Source: an uncultured bacterium
GTDB lineage: Bacteria > Elusimicrobiota > Elusimicrobia > Elusimicrobiales > Elusimicrobiaceae
NCBI GenBank assembly: GCA_949291515.1
Contig: CASEVY010000007.1
Location: 388,942 to 452,941 of the forward strand
Length of the DNA: 64,000 nucleotides
Direction: 5' to 3'
A model generated the notes under the pieces. The model saw nothing but the letters and a program-made list of their open reading frames with translations, did no database searches and was not told the DNA's origin. This document shows, in pieces, positions 30,958 to 39,681 of this stretch (its first letter is position 1; the number at the start of each line of letters is the position of its first letter). A program made the translations under genes and the position numbers.

Positions 30958-32385
30958 ATGAGGAAAATATTTTCCCTTTTTGTAGCTTTATTTTTATTTT
31001 CATCCGTATTCGCGGGTGAAAAGAAGAACGTAATTTTTGTGGTGGCGGACGGCGGCGGGCCGGCGGCTATGGGCCTATTGCTGCAATACGCGCGTTATGC
31101 AAACAATTCACCTTACGCAGACAGAACATCAAATATGGAGAAACTGTTTTCCTCCTCTAATTTGGGCATAGTGCTCAATGCCACAAAAGAAACAATAGTC
31201 ACAGATTCTGCCGCGGCGGGCACTCATATGGCAAAAGGCACGCTTACTTATCCTGAATATTTAGGTATGGGCGCGGACGGGCAAGCCGGAGAGAGCCTGA
31301 TGAAAAAAGCGCAGAAGCTGGGAATGGCTACCGGTTTGGTTACCGACGTCTTTTTGAGCGACGCGACTCCCGCTGCATATACGGCCGCTACTGACAGCCG
31401 CAGAAAGTATGAGGAAATATCTCTTTCGCTTCTTAACAGCGGGGCTGATGTGCTTTTGGGCGGCGGGCTAAACTATTTTATTTCGGACGGGGATTTGAAA
31501 GACGACAGATATTCTGGCATTTTCAAGAAGGTTCCTTACCGCAAAGAGCTTGCGCCGGCTTTGGAAAACGGACTGTTCCATAAACTTATAACCAGCGGAT
31601 ATCCTTTGGTTTTTGACAAGAAAGGCTTGCAAAAAGCGAAGAATAAGAAGCTGATAGGATTATTCGGCGCGAGCGCGATACAATACAGCGTCAACCCGGC
31701 AGAGTATGCCCCCAATCTTAAGGAAATGACGGAAAAGGCCATAGCGATTCTTTCCGAGAATGAAAAAGGTTTCTTCCTTATGGTGGAAGCCGGCGCTTTG
31801 GATTGGATGCTGCATGACAATGACCAAGGCGCAGCTTTGGCGGAACTTTTGGAATTGGACGAAACTTTGGGCTATATAAAACAATGGGCGGACGCTAATC
31901 CTGGCACTATGGTAATCGTAACGGCGGACCACGATACGGGCGGATTTGGTTTTCAATACAGGAAAGTGAAGGGGGAAGAACTTAATTTAAAACAGGAACA
32001 AGGCTATCCCTTATACGATAAGAAAGATTATTCGGTAAAAAGCAATTTGGACATAATAGCCAAACAGACAAAAATGCAGCGCGATATGCGTGCGGAGTTT
32101 GAGGCTTTGGGCGAGAAACGTCAAACTCCTAAGGCTATACAAGATTATCTTAAGGCCAATATGGGGTATGAACTGCCTTTGGACGTGATAGAAGATAAGG
32201 GCGATTTTGAAGACAGTTTAAAAGAAGTCAATAAACGTCTTGGTGTTGTATGGAGCACCGGGAATCATACCGGCAGTCCGCTTTTCGTAAGTTTTTACGG
32301 CGCAGGCGCGCCGGAAAAGCCCGGCGTATTGCACAATACCGACATAAACAAGATTATAGAAGGATTTTTATATGACGGAAAATAA
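30958..32385 (+). CDS. Secreted alkaline phosphatase
   Basis: 475 residues with a signal peptide (MRKIFSLFVALFLFSSVFAG). VVADGGGPAAMG is the first metal site, VTDSAAAGTHMAKG holds the phosphorylated Ser (S84), VTADHDTGGFGF and STGNHTGSP give the further metal ligands. It starts directly after the glgA stop with GGAGA in the glgA end as its binding site. It is a PhoA/PhoB-type phosphatase; no pho box was recognised. Confidence 0.93.
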   Translation: MRKIFSLFVALFLFSSVFAGEKKNVIFVVADGGGPAAMGLLLQYARYANNSPYADRTSNMEKLFSSSNLGIVLNATKETIVTDSAAAGTHMAKGTLTYPEYLGMGADGQAGESLMKKAQKLGMATGLVTDVFLSDATPAAYTAATDSRRKYEEISLSLLNSGADVLLGGGLNYFISDGDLKDDRYSGIFKKVPYRKELAPALENGLFHKLITSGYPLVFDKKGLQKAKNKKLIGLFGASAIQYSVNPAEYAPNLKEMTEKAIAILSENEKGFFLMVEAGALDWMLHDNDQGAALAELLELDETLGYIKQWADANPGTMVIVTADHDTGGFGFQYRKVKGEELNLKQEQGYPLYDKKDYSVKSNLDIIAKQTKMQRDMRAEFEALGEKRQTPKAIQDYLKANMGYELPLDVIEDKGDFEDSLKEVNKRLGVVWSTGNHTGSPLFVSFYGAGAPEKPGVLHNTDINKIIEGFLYDGK

Positions 32386-33127
32386 AGCTATATTTACCGG
32401 CCAAAGCAGAATAATGTTCATATTGCTGGCCTTTGCGCTTTTGGCGCAGGGAGCATTATTTTTAAGGAGCCAGGCCTGCCATTCCTTTGACGCTTTAATG
32501 AGCGATTTTAAAATAGCGGTTGTGCTGAACAATGCCAGTTCCGCCGAGACTGAAGAGTTTACGAAGAAGCTCAACTCTTTGGACGGTGTGAGCGAGGTGC
32601 GCTATTTAAACGCCAAGGAAGCCTTGGCTTTGCCTGGTGCATTGCCGGAGCAGAACGGTTTTGAGGTGTTTTTGCCGAAAGAAGATTTTTTGCCTGCCTT
32701 TTTTGAAATAAGGACTAGCCAATGGGTAATGATGAATCCGGCGGCGTGGATATCGGAAAATTTTTCTTCAATGTCGCAGGACGCGCAGGCTTACTATAAA
32801 GAGAGTCAGGCGCAGGCGGCGGTATATTTGGGCGGGATAGTCAAATATATCAATATAATACTGGGCTTAAGCGTATTTTTCTTTCTGACCTTTTGCTTTT
32901 TTGTGGAGGCTTATTATATAAGGATAACATCTCTGCCCGTACGTATGGGCGGAGTAATGTGCGGGGTTTTAAGCTATGCTTTGGCTTTGGCGCTGAGTTA
33001 TATATTGGCTTCGCCTTTAAAACTGGCTGGGGAACAGGGTTTTATTTGGGATATTTGGGCGCAAGCCGCTTGTTTGGCGCTTATGATGATGTTGGGGTGG
33101 ACTTTGTCTAAATGGAAAAAGTTTTAA
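32372..33127 (+). CDS. ftsX: FtsX-like permease
   Basis: 251 residues with the FtsX layout: one N-terminal membrane segment, an extracytoplasmic domain (KIAVVLNNASSAETEEFTKKL is the typical first strand), then three membrane segments. In the family, FtsX works with the ATPase FtsE to activate cell-wall hydrolases at the septum. The envC-like gene follows with a 16-base overlap, which fits that role. No ftsE gene is adjacent. It overlaps the phosphatase gene by 14 bases. Confidence 0.85.
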   Translation: MTENKAIFTGQSRIMFILLAFALLAQGALFLRSQACHSFDALMSDFKIAVVLNNASSAETEEFTKKLNSLDGVSEVRYLNAKEALALPGALPEQNGFEVFLPKEDFLPAFFEIRTSQWVMMNPAAWISENFSSMSQDAQAYYKESQAQAAVYLGGIVKYINIILGLSVFFFLTFCFFVEAYYIRITSLPVRMGGVMCGVLSYALALALSYILASPLKLAGEQGFIWDIWAQAACLALMMMLGWTLSKWKKF

Positions 33128-34260
33128 TATCGTTTTTGGCTTTGTTTATGCTTATGGCCGCGCCGTTGAACGCAGCGTCCAAGGAGGAGCTTGCCTCCAT
33201 AGAGCGTCAAGCCAAGGAAAAAGAGGCCCAGCTAAAAAAATACAAGGCGCGCGAGGCGGCCTTGTCCAAAGAGCTTAAAGACCTGACGCAAAAACAAAAG
33301 CAGACCGAACAGCTGGCCGTAAAAATAAGCAACGATATAGAAGGTATGCAGACAAAAAGCAGTTTAATGCGCCAACATAGGGAAGTGGTGCAGAGCAATC
33401 TGCCGCTGTGGCAGAATATAATGAAGCAGGAGTTTTCCAATTACGCCGTCGAGGGAATATTAAGCGAGAAATATTATAATTCTTCCGAGCTTACTCGCGC
33501 TTTGGCGCTTTCTTCCACTTTGAAAACGCACGCCGTTTTTATGCAGAAACTTTCCGACGAGATAGAAACCACTCAAAAGGAAATAGACGGCTACAGGGCA
33601 AAACAGGAAAGTTTATTGGCGCGCCGAGACAAATTGGAAGAGGAAAAAAGCGCCATACAGGGCAATTACAACAAAAAGAAGGAAGATCTGCAGCAAGCCC
33701 ATGCCTTATATGAAAAAGCGAGTAAAGATTTGAAGGAGTTGAAAGCGTCCGCGGCGCAGCTTCAAAAGATACTTAAAGAAGCTGAGGCGCGGCGCAAGGC
33801 CGAACAGAAGAGGACGGGCCAAAAGCAGACGGGCGCTGCTTTGACCATAGGGCGAAATACTCTTCCTTGGCCGGTAAGTGGTAAAATAATAAGTAAGTTC
33901 GGCAAGGAATATCAATCTCAGTTAAAGACCTGGATATTCCGCGACGGCATAAAGATAGCCGCCAATAAAGGTACGCCTATAGTGAGCGTAGCGGAAGGAA
34001 GTGTGATATTTGCAGGAGAGTTCCGCTCTTACGGCAATGTGGTAATAGTAGATCACGGCGGCGGATTCTTTACGATATACGGATTTTTGAGCGAGATCCG
34101 CGCCAGATTGGGCCAGCAGGTAAACAAGGGCCAAATAATAGGGCTTTGCGGGACGGATACTCAAGGTTCGGCGATGGGCAGCGGCCAGAGCGCTTTGTAC
34201 TTCGAAGTTCGTTCAGGCACTTCCGCTGTAGATCCCGAACTTTGGCTTGAAAAGAAATAA
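33112..34260 (+). CDS. EnvC-like murein hydrolase activator (degenerate LytM)
   Basis: 382 residues: signal peptide (MEKVLISFLALFMLMAAPLNAA), a long coiled coil (about 25-240, heptads rich in K/E/Q), then a C-terminal M23/LytM domain. The LytM zinc ligands are missing: the HxGxD position reads RDGIKI and the YGHLS position reads YGFLS. The domain is therefore probably not catalytic and, like EnvC, should activate amidases. Its overlap with ftsX strengthens the reading. Confidence 0.88.
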   Translation: MEKVLISFLALFMLMAAPLNAASKEELASIERQAKEKEAQLKKYKAREAALSKELKDLTQKQKQTEQLAVKISNDIEGMQTKSSLMRQHREVVQSNLPLWQNIMKQEFSNYAVEGILSEKYYNSSELTRALALSSTLKTHAVFMQKLSDEIETTQKEIDGYRAKQESLLARRDKLEEEKSAIQGNYNKKKEDLQQAHALYEKASKDLKELKASAAQLQKILKEAEARRKAEQKRTGQKQTGAALTIGRNTLPWPVSGKIISKFGKEYQSQLKTWIFRDGIKIAANKGTPIVSVAEGSVIFAGEFRSYGNVVIVDHGGGFFTIYGFLSEIRARLGQQVNKGQIIGLCGTDTQGSAMGSGQSALYFEVRSGTSAVDPELWLEKK

Positions 34261-34274
34261 AAAAGGAAAAATTT

Positions 34275-35579
34275 ATGAAAAAGAAAATAAACATATACGT
34301 AATTTTTATGATAGCCGCTTTTTTTATGGGGACGATGTTTCCATTTGCCTATTCGGGCGTGGATACGGGGCTTGACCAGCTTAAGATACTTGTGGACGTA
34401 ATGGGTAAAATACAGGATAGTTACGTAGAGGAAAAGGAGCCTAAAGAGTTGATTGTCGGGGCCTTGTACGGTATGGCATCGCAGCTGGACGAATTTTCGG
34501 AATATATAAGCGTGGAAGATATGAAAGCCATGCGCGAGGAAACAAAAGGGGAATTTGGAGGCGTCGGCATGCGCCTTAATTCGGCAAAGGAAGGCGAACT
34601 GACGGTTGTTACGCCTTTGCCGGGCAGTCCCGCGTATAAGGCTGGAGTGGAACCCGGCGACAAGGTAATAAAGATAGACGGGAAGCTGGTTTCCGGAATG
34701 AAGAACGACGAAGCCGTCGCCGCGTTAAGGGGCGAGGTCGGCACCAAGGTAAAGGTTGATATTGACCGCAAAGACGAGAAGAGCGGCAATATTTTGAGAA
34801 AGAGCTTCACTTTAAAACGCGATAAAATAGTGCCGGAAGTTGTGTTCTCCAAAATGCTGGGCGACGATATAGGCTATATTTACGTTACCGATTTTTCGGG
34901 CCATACGATCGAAGGGTTTGAAAAGGCTATGGAAAGCCTGCAGAAAAAAGGAATGAAAGCGTTGATAGTAGATTTGCGTTTTAATCCCGGCGGACTTTTG
35001 GACAGCGCGGTAAATATGAGCAAACTGTTTATAGGTGAAAACAAACTGATAGTATATACCAAAGGGAGAAAGGAAGAATTTTTTAAGGAATATAAGAGTA
35101 ATGCGCAGGCAAAATATCCCGATATACCTATGGTATTGTTGGTAAATGAGGGATCGGCCTCCGGCAGCGAGATCGTCGCGGGCGCGCTGCAAGACCATAA
35201 GAGAGCATTGCTTATAGGTTCTCGTACTTTCGGCAAAGGCAGCGTGCAGCAGGTAATAAATCTGCCGGACACTTCCGGCTTAAGAATAACGGTGGCAAAA
35301 TATTATACTCCGCTGGGCCGTATGATACATAAAGATTTTAAGGCCAAGAACGCAAGAGAGACGGGCGGAATAGTGCCGGATATAGTGGTGGATTTTGATC
35401 CGGCCAAAGCGCGCGCGGCAACTTTTTATACGACCAATTTAATCTACTCGCCTTCTAAGAAGACCGTCAAGCCGGAAAAAGAAAACGCGGAAGACCCGGT
35501 CTTGGAAAGAGCAATTGAAATATTAAAAGCGCGCGACGTGCTCGGCAATTTGAATGCGTCGACAAAAAAGGATAAATAG
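34275..35579 (+). CDS. Carboxy-terminal processing protease (S41)
   Basis: 434 residues with an N-terminal signal/anchor. PDZ domain about 95-180 (GVGMRLNSAKEGELTVVTPLPGSPAYKAGV), protease core with VDLRFNPGGLL, catalytic Ser in NEGSASGSEIVAGAL and catalytic Lys in SRTFGKGSVQ. In the CtpA/Prc group, substrates include cell-wall hydrolases, which fits its place directly after ftsX-envC. AAGGAAAAA precedes the start. Confidence 0.95.
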   Translation: MKKKINIYVIFMIAAFFMGTMFPFAYSGVDTGLDQLKILVDVMGKIQDSYVEEKEPKELIVGALYGMASQLDEFSEYISVEDMKAMREETKGEFGGVGMRLNSAKEGELTVVTPLPGSPAYKAGVEPGDKVIKIDGKLVSGMKNDEAVAALRGEVGTKVKVDIDRKDEKSGNILRKSFTLKRDKIVPEVVFSKMLGDDIGYIYVTDFSGHTIEGFEKAMESLQKKGMKALIVDLRFNPGGLLDSAVNMSKLFIGENKLIVYTKGRKEEFFKEYKSNAQAKYPDIPMVLLVNEGSASGSEIVAGALQDHKRALLIGSRTFGKGSVQQVINLPDTSGLRITVAKYYTPLGRMIHKDFKAKNARETGGIVPDIVVDFDPAKARAATFYTTNLIYSPSKKTVKPEKENAEDPVLERAIEILKARDVLGNLNASTKKDK

Positions 35580-35596
35580 CGCAAGGCGGTCCGACG

Positions 35597-36604
35597 GTGA
35601 AAGATACTTATATCCTTGGCATAGAAAGCACCTGCGACGAGACTTCCTCGGCCTTGCTTAAGAACGGGCGGGAAGTGGTAAGCAATGTCGTATATACCCA
35701 GATAGATATTCATAAAAAGTACGCCGGCGTTGTTCCGGAACTGGCCAGCCGCGCGCACGCGGCCAAAATAGCGAGCGTAATTAAAGCGGCGTTGGGCGAT
35801 ATCGTGCCCGATTATATAGCCTTTGCCAACGGGCCAGGTTTGCCGGGCGGTCTTTTAGTCGGGCGAGTGGCGGCGGAAACTTTGGGCAATCTTTTTGACA
35901 GGCCAGTGATAGGCGTAAATCACTTGGAGGGGCATCTCTTGGCTTGTGAGTTTACGGGCGGGCCGGAATTAAATCCTCTTGAATTTCCGCTGATTTCCCT
36001 TATAGTATCAGGAGGGCACAGCGAACTGTGGCTTGTAAAAAATTACGGCGAATATAAGATTCTCGGCAAGACGAGAGACGACGCCGCGGGCGAGGCTTTC
36101 GATAAGGTGGCGAAATTGCTCGGGTTGGGATATCCGGGCGGGCCGGAAGTATCGAAACAAGCCTTGAAGGGCAACAGAAATGCTGTAAAATTCCCGCGCC
36201 CGATGATAGGCGGCGGGTGCGAATTTTCGTTTAGCGGCATAAAGACGGCTGTAAGTTATTATCTGCGCGACCATAAAGATATAAGCGTGCCCGATATTTG
36301 CGCCTCGTTTGAGCAGGCGGTGGCGGAAACTTTGGTCAAGAAAGCGATAGACGCGGCCAAGCGCTATAAAGTCAAGAATATAGCCGTTGGCGGCGGCGTG
36401 GCGGCGAACGGACTTCTAAGAGAGATGTTAAGCGAAGAGGCGGAGAAAAAAGGAATAAAAGCGCGTTTTGTGGCGAAAGGCCTTTCCTCCGACAATGCCG
36501 CGATGATTGCTTTGTGCGCGGCAAAGAAACTTGAATATTGCAAAGATACGGGAAATATAAAAATAAATCCCAATATGGTTGTGAGGAGTTGGCCTAAGAA
36601 ATGA
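35597..36604 (+). CDS. tsaD: tRNA t6A threonylcarbamoyltransferase TsaD
   Basis: 335 residues from a GTG start at 35597. ILGIESTCDETSSALL is the family N-terminus, VPELASRAHAAKI and the metal motif HLEGHLLA follow, then GGHSELW, GEAFDKVAKLLGLGYPGGP and SFSGIKTAV. Transfers threonylcarbamoyl to A37 of ANN-reading tRNAs. tsaE and tsaB are at 59.4-60.6 kb; tsaC is not in the window. Confidence 0.97.
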   Translation: MKDTYILGIESTCDETSSALLKNGREVVSNVVYTQIDIHKKYAGVVPELASRAHAAKIASVIKAALGDIVPDYIAFANGPGLPGGLLVGRVAAETLGNLFDRPVIGVNHLEGHLLACEFTGGPELNPLEFPLISLIVSGGHSELWLVKNYGEYKILGKTRDDAAGEAFDKVAKLLGLGYPGGPEVSKQALKGNRNAVKFPRPMIGGGCEFSFSGIKTAVSYYLRDHKDISVPDICASFEQAVAETLVKKAIDAAKRYKVKNIAVGGGVAANGLLREMLSEEAEKKGIKARFVAKGLSSDNAAMIALCAAKKLEYCKDTGNIKINPNMVVRSWPKK

Positions 36605-37809
36605 TCTTTTGGATGATGCCCGACAACAGTACGCTTACCCAGCGTATGATAGAAAAGTTTTTGACCGATTTCAAAAAACACAATCCGGGCCTTAGCATAA
36701 ACATAAGGGTAATAAACCGGCGTACTTTGTGGACGAAGATGTTCACGTTAAAGCACGAGATCGGCCGCGCGGGCTGTCCGGATATAATAGCTTTCCCGCA
36801 TTATTGGACAAATTTGCTTGTCAAAGCCAACATACTTCAAAATCTTACCGAATTGGATAAACTGCTGCGGGTGGATAATTGTCTTGATCCGCTAAAGCCG
36901 TTCTGTTATAAAAAAGATACCGGCGACATATATTCCTATCCGTGGTGGATGGACATAACCGCGCTGCACTACAGGGAAGACCATTTAAAGCTGATAACGT
37001 CCAAGCCGGAGGAACTTCTTAATACTTGGCCCGGCTTTTTGGAGGCTTGTGCCCGGCTTAAAGAATATTTCAGCGGGCAGGAAGATTATTATCCAGTGCA
37101 GAATAATGATTGGCGAGGTTCGCTTTCCTACCGTTCGGCTCTGCCATGCGTATGGGGGCGCGGGGCCGATATTTATAATGAGGACGGTTCTGTTTCCGGT
37201 TTGGGGACGGAGCAGTTTCTGGCCGGCATAGAAGATTTTATAGAGCTGGCCGTAAAAGGATATATGCCTATACTCAGGGAGCGCAGTTCCAACGGGGCGA
37301 TATCCTGCGGCAAATCTAGCATTATGCTGACTAGGCGCCAAGGCATCACGATGTTTGAAGGCAAGGAAGCGGATTTCAAGGTGCGTACTTTGCCGATACC
37401 AAAAACTGGCGCGGAGCATATAAATTATATGAGCGGCGTAAATTTGGGTATAGTCAGAGGCAGCGCCAACGTTCAGCCAGCTTTGGATTTGATAAAATGG
37501 CTTACCAGGCCGGAGAAGCAAATAGAGTACGCTTCTATGACGGAGGTATTTCCCGCGTTGGAAGGCAGTTTCGAGAGTTTCCTCTTGGCTTCGCCTCAGC
37601 GTATACGCAATTACGCGCATATAATAGCGGGCGCGCGTACTATGCGCAATCATATAGCTTCCGGTACTGTTATGGAAGTTTTGGGGAATATAATGTCGAA
37701 GGCGGCCAGCGCGATAGTAATGAATCAGTATTCTCCGGCGATATTGGAAAGCGAGCTGAAAAAGGGCGACGAGGAAGTAAATAATATTCTCCATCTTTAT
37801 AACGAGTAG
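36601..37809 (+). CDS. Solute-binding-protein-like protein without signal peptide
   Basis: 402 residues resembling family 1 extracellular sugar-binding proteins: IFWMMPDNSTLTQRMIEKFL, CPDIIAFPHYW, YSYPWWMD and YMSGVNLGIVRGSANVQPALDLIKWL correspond to the usual strands and to the late lobe-crossing block. The mature fold starts at residue 1 and there is no signal peptide or lipobox. No in-frame upstream extension is available because tsaD overlaps it by four bases. The protein should be cytoplasmic unless exported otherwise. No ABC permease genes are nearby; a GGDEF gene follows after four bases. Confidence 0.75.
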   Translation: MIFWMMPDNSTLTQRMIEKFLTDFKKHNPGLSINIRVINRRTLWTKMFTLKHEIGRAGCPDIIAFPHYWTNLLVKANILQNLTELDKLLRVDNCLDPLKPFCYKKDTGDIYSYPWWMDITALHYREDHLKLITSKPEELLNTWPGFLEACARLKEYFSGQEDYYPVQNNDWRGSLSYRSALPCVWGRGADIYNEDGSVSGLGTEQFLAGIEDFIELAVKGYMPILRERSSNGAISCGKSSIMLTRRQGITMFEGKEADFKVRTLPIPKTGAEHINYMSGVNLGIVRGSANVQPALDLIKWLTRPEKQIEYASMTEVFPALEGSFESFLLASPQRIRNYAHIIAGARTMRNHIASGTVMEVLGNIMSKAASAIVMNQYSPAILESELKKGDEEVNNILHLYNE

Positions 37810-37813
37810 AGTT

Positions 37814-39316
37814 ATGCAGAATAAAAGAAGTTTGCTTTTATACAATTTTTATCAGGGCCTGTCGGACAGATTTACAAATATAGACAGACTGCTGCGCCAT
37901 GCTCTGCCGGTATTGGCGGAATATTTGTCGGCCGACAGGGTGTTGTTCTTCGATTGGAAAGAAGAAAAATCGATTATTTCCTTAAGGACGATGTGCCAAA
38001 AAGGGAAGTGTTATGACTTGCAGGAAGATATTTTCGTGGACAGATACTCGCCAGAGGTCGTGAAACTTCTGCAAGACGGGTATATGATGTCGCCCAGTTT
38101 GGATTATCCGGCGGTATACGTATTGGTTCAATGGCGCAGTCCGCAAGGCAGTTTTGAGGCCTTGGCCAGCGGCCAAAGGGCAAGGAGCGCATACGGTGTA
38201 ATAAGGGTGGAACGCTTTAAGGAAAACAAACCTTTTACCCAGAACGAGATAGAATCTTTAATAGCTTTATGCCGGGAACTGTCTTCAAAGATTAATATGA
38301 CGGAAATAGACCATTACAACACGTCCCAGCTGCAAAGGGCGCAGGCTTTGAATGATTTGGCGAAAGTATTTGCCACCTCCATTCGCCTAAGCGACAGTTT
38401 AATAGAAATATTGAAGAGCATACAGAAGAGCTTTTATTTCGACAGGACTTCTCTTTATTTGGTCGATCCCAAAACCAATCATCTGCAGGAGGCCTACAGC
38501 GCCGATTTGTCCGGCGAAGTCAAACAGATAGACATAAACGAGGCATTGTCAAAGAACTTTACGCCCAACTGCGACGGCACGACAAATATTTGCCCCGCGG
38601 TAAGGAGTTCCGATATAGTCTTGACTCTTCCCCTGACTTTGCAGGGCAAGAATTTGGGGTGGATGGTGTTTGACAATATGCTTTCGCGCATGCCGATAGC
38701 TACCGAAGACATTTTAAGTTTAAAACAGTTTTCCGCACAGATAGCTTTGGCGATAGACAATGCCCGCCTGTTCGAGAAGGTGCAGGAGCTCTCCAATTAT
38801 GACGAGCTTACCAAACTGGCGTTAAGACGGTTCTTTAATGAAAATTTGGCGCAGGAAATATACCGTTCCAAACGTTTTAATCTTACGCTTTCTCTTATAA
38901 TAATGGACATAGATTTCTTTAAAACGATAAACGACACTTACGGCCATCTGTTGGGCGACGAAGCATTAAAAGCGGTAAGCAGCGTAATATCCGGCAGTCT
39001 TAGACAGACCGATTTGCCCTGCAGATACGGCGGCGATGAAATTGTGATAATGCTGCCCAGAACTACCGGTGAAGAAGCCAAAAACATAGCCAAGCGTCTT
39101 TCGGAGAAAGTATCCGCCATAGAGCTTAACCCGAAATATACAGGCGGAGCGGACATAAAGCTGTCTATCAGCCAAGGTATATCGGTGTTTCCTTATGATA
39201 CCGACGACCAAAACGATTTGATTAAACGTGCCGACGAGGCTTTATATTACGTAAAACAGCACGGCCGCGGGTTTTGGGCTTTATACGGCGATATTAAAGA
39301 AGGAAAAATGAAATGA
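37814..39316 (+). CDS. Diguanylate cyclase with GAF domains
   Basis: 500 residues without a signal peptide. Two GAF-like regions (about 20-155 and 190-325; ASIRLSDSLIEILKSIQKSF opens the second) precede a GGDEF domain. The active-site motif is GGDEI in CRYGGDEIVIML. An RxxD inhibitory site (RQTD) sits exactly five residues before it, predicting c-di-GMP product inhibition. It overlaps crcB by four bases and follows the solute-binding-like gene, a likely sensory pair. Confidence 0.92.
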   Translation: MQNKRSLLLYNFYQGLSDRFTNIDRLLRHALPVLAEYLSADRVLFFDWKEEKSIISLRTMCQKGKCYDLQEDIFVDRYSPEVVKLLQDGYMMSPSLDYPAVYVLVQWRSPQGSFEALASGQRARSAYGVIRVERFKENKPFTQNEIESLIALCRELSSKINMTEIDHYNTSQLQRAQALNDLAKVFATSIRLSDSLIEILKSIQKSFYFDRTSLYLVDPKTNHLQEAYSADLSGEVKQIDINEALSKNFTPNCDGTTNICPAVRSSDIVLTLPLTLQGKNLGWMVFDNMLSRMPIATEDILSLKQFSAQIALAIDNARLFEKVQELSNYDELTKLALRRFFNENLAQEIYRSKRFNLTLSLIIMDIDFFKTINDTYGHLLGDEALKAVSSVISGSLRQTDLPCRYGGDEIVIMLPRTTGEEAKNIAKRLSEKVSAIELNPKYTGGADIKLSISQGISVFPYDTDDQNDLIKRADEALYYVKQHGRGFWALYGDIKEGKMK

Positions 39317-39681
39317 TAAACATATTGGCGGTAGGCGCGGGCGGATTTGTGGGCGCGGTTTTGCGTTATGGAGTATCTGCGGCTTTTGTTTCCAAGTTGG
39401 GGCTGCACAACGCTTTCGCCACTTTTTCCGTCAATATGATAGGTTGCTTTGTAATAGGATTTTTGGCGGGTTTTGAATTTAGGAATATTCAGCCGGTAAA
39501 ATATTTTTTGATAGCGGGTCTTTTGGGCGGATTTACCACTTTTTCGGCGTTCGGCCTAGACGCTTTGCTTCTGTTTAAAGACGGCGAAACGTTTAAAGCC
39601 ATTATGTATATAACGTGCACTTTATGTTTGTGTCTGCTTTCGGTTTTTGCGGGTTTCGCCGCCTTCAAAATGATCAACTGA
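39313..39681 (+). CDS. crcB: Fluoride channel CrcB/Fluc
   Basis: 122 residues, four membrane segments. GGFVGAVLRYGVS, TFSVNMIGCFVIGFL and GLLGGFTTFSAFGLD carry the family Asn, the central Na+-site region and the Phe-box. It works as a dual-topology dimer to export fluoride. No fluoride riboswitch can be looked for at its start because it is coupled to the GGDEF gene by a four-base overlap. It meets the minus-strand gene end-to-end at 39681/39682. Confidence 0.94.
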   Translation: MINILAVGAGGFVGAVLRYGVSAAFVSKLGLHNAFATFSVNMIGCFVIGFLAGFEFRNIQPVKYFLIAGLLGGFTTFSAFGLDALLLFKDGETFKAIMYITCTLCLCLLSVFAGFAAFKMIN

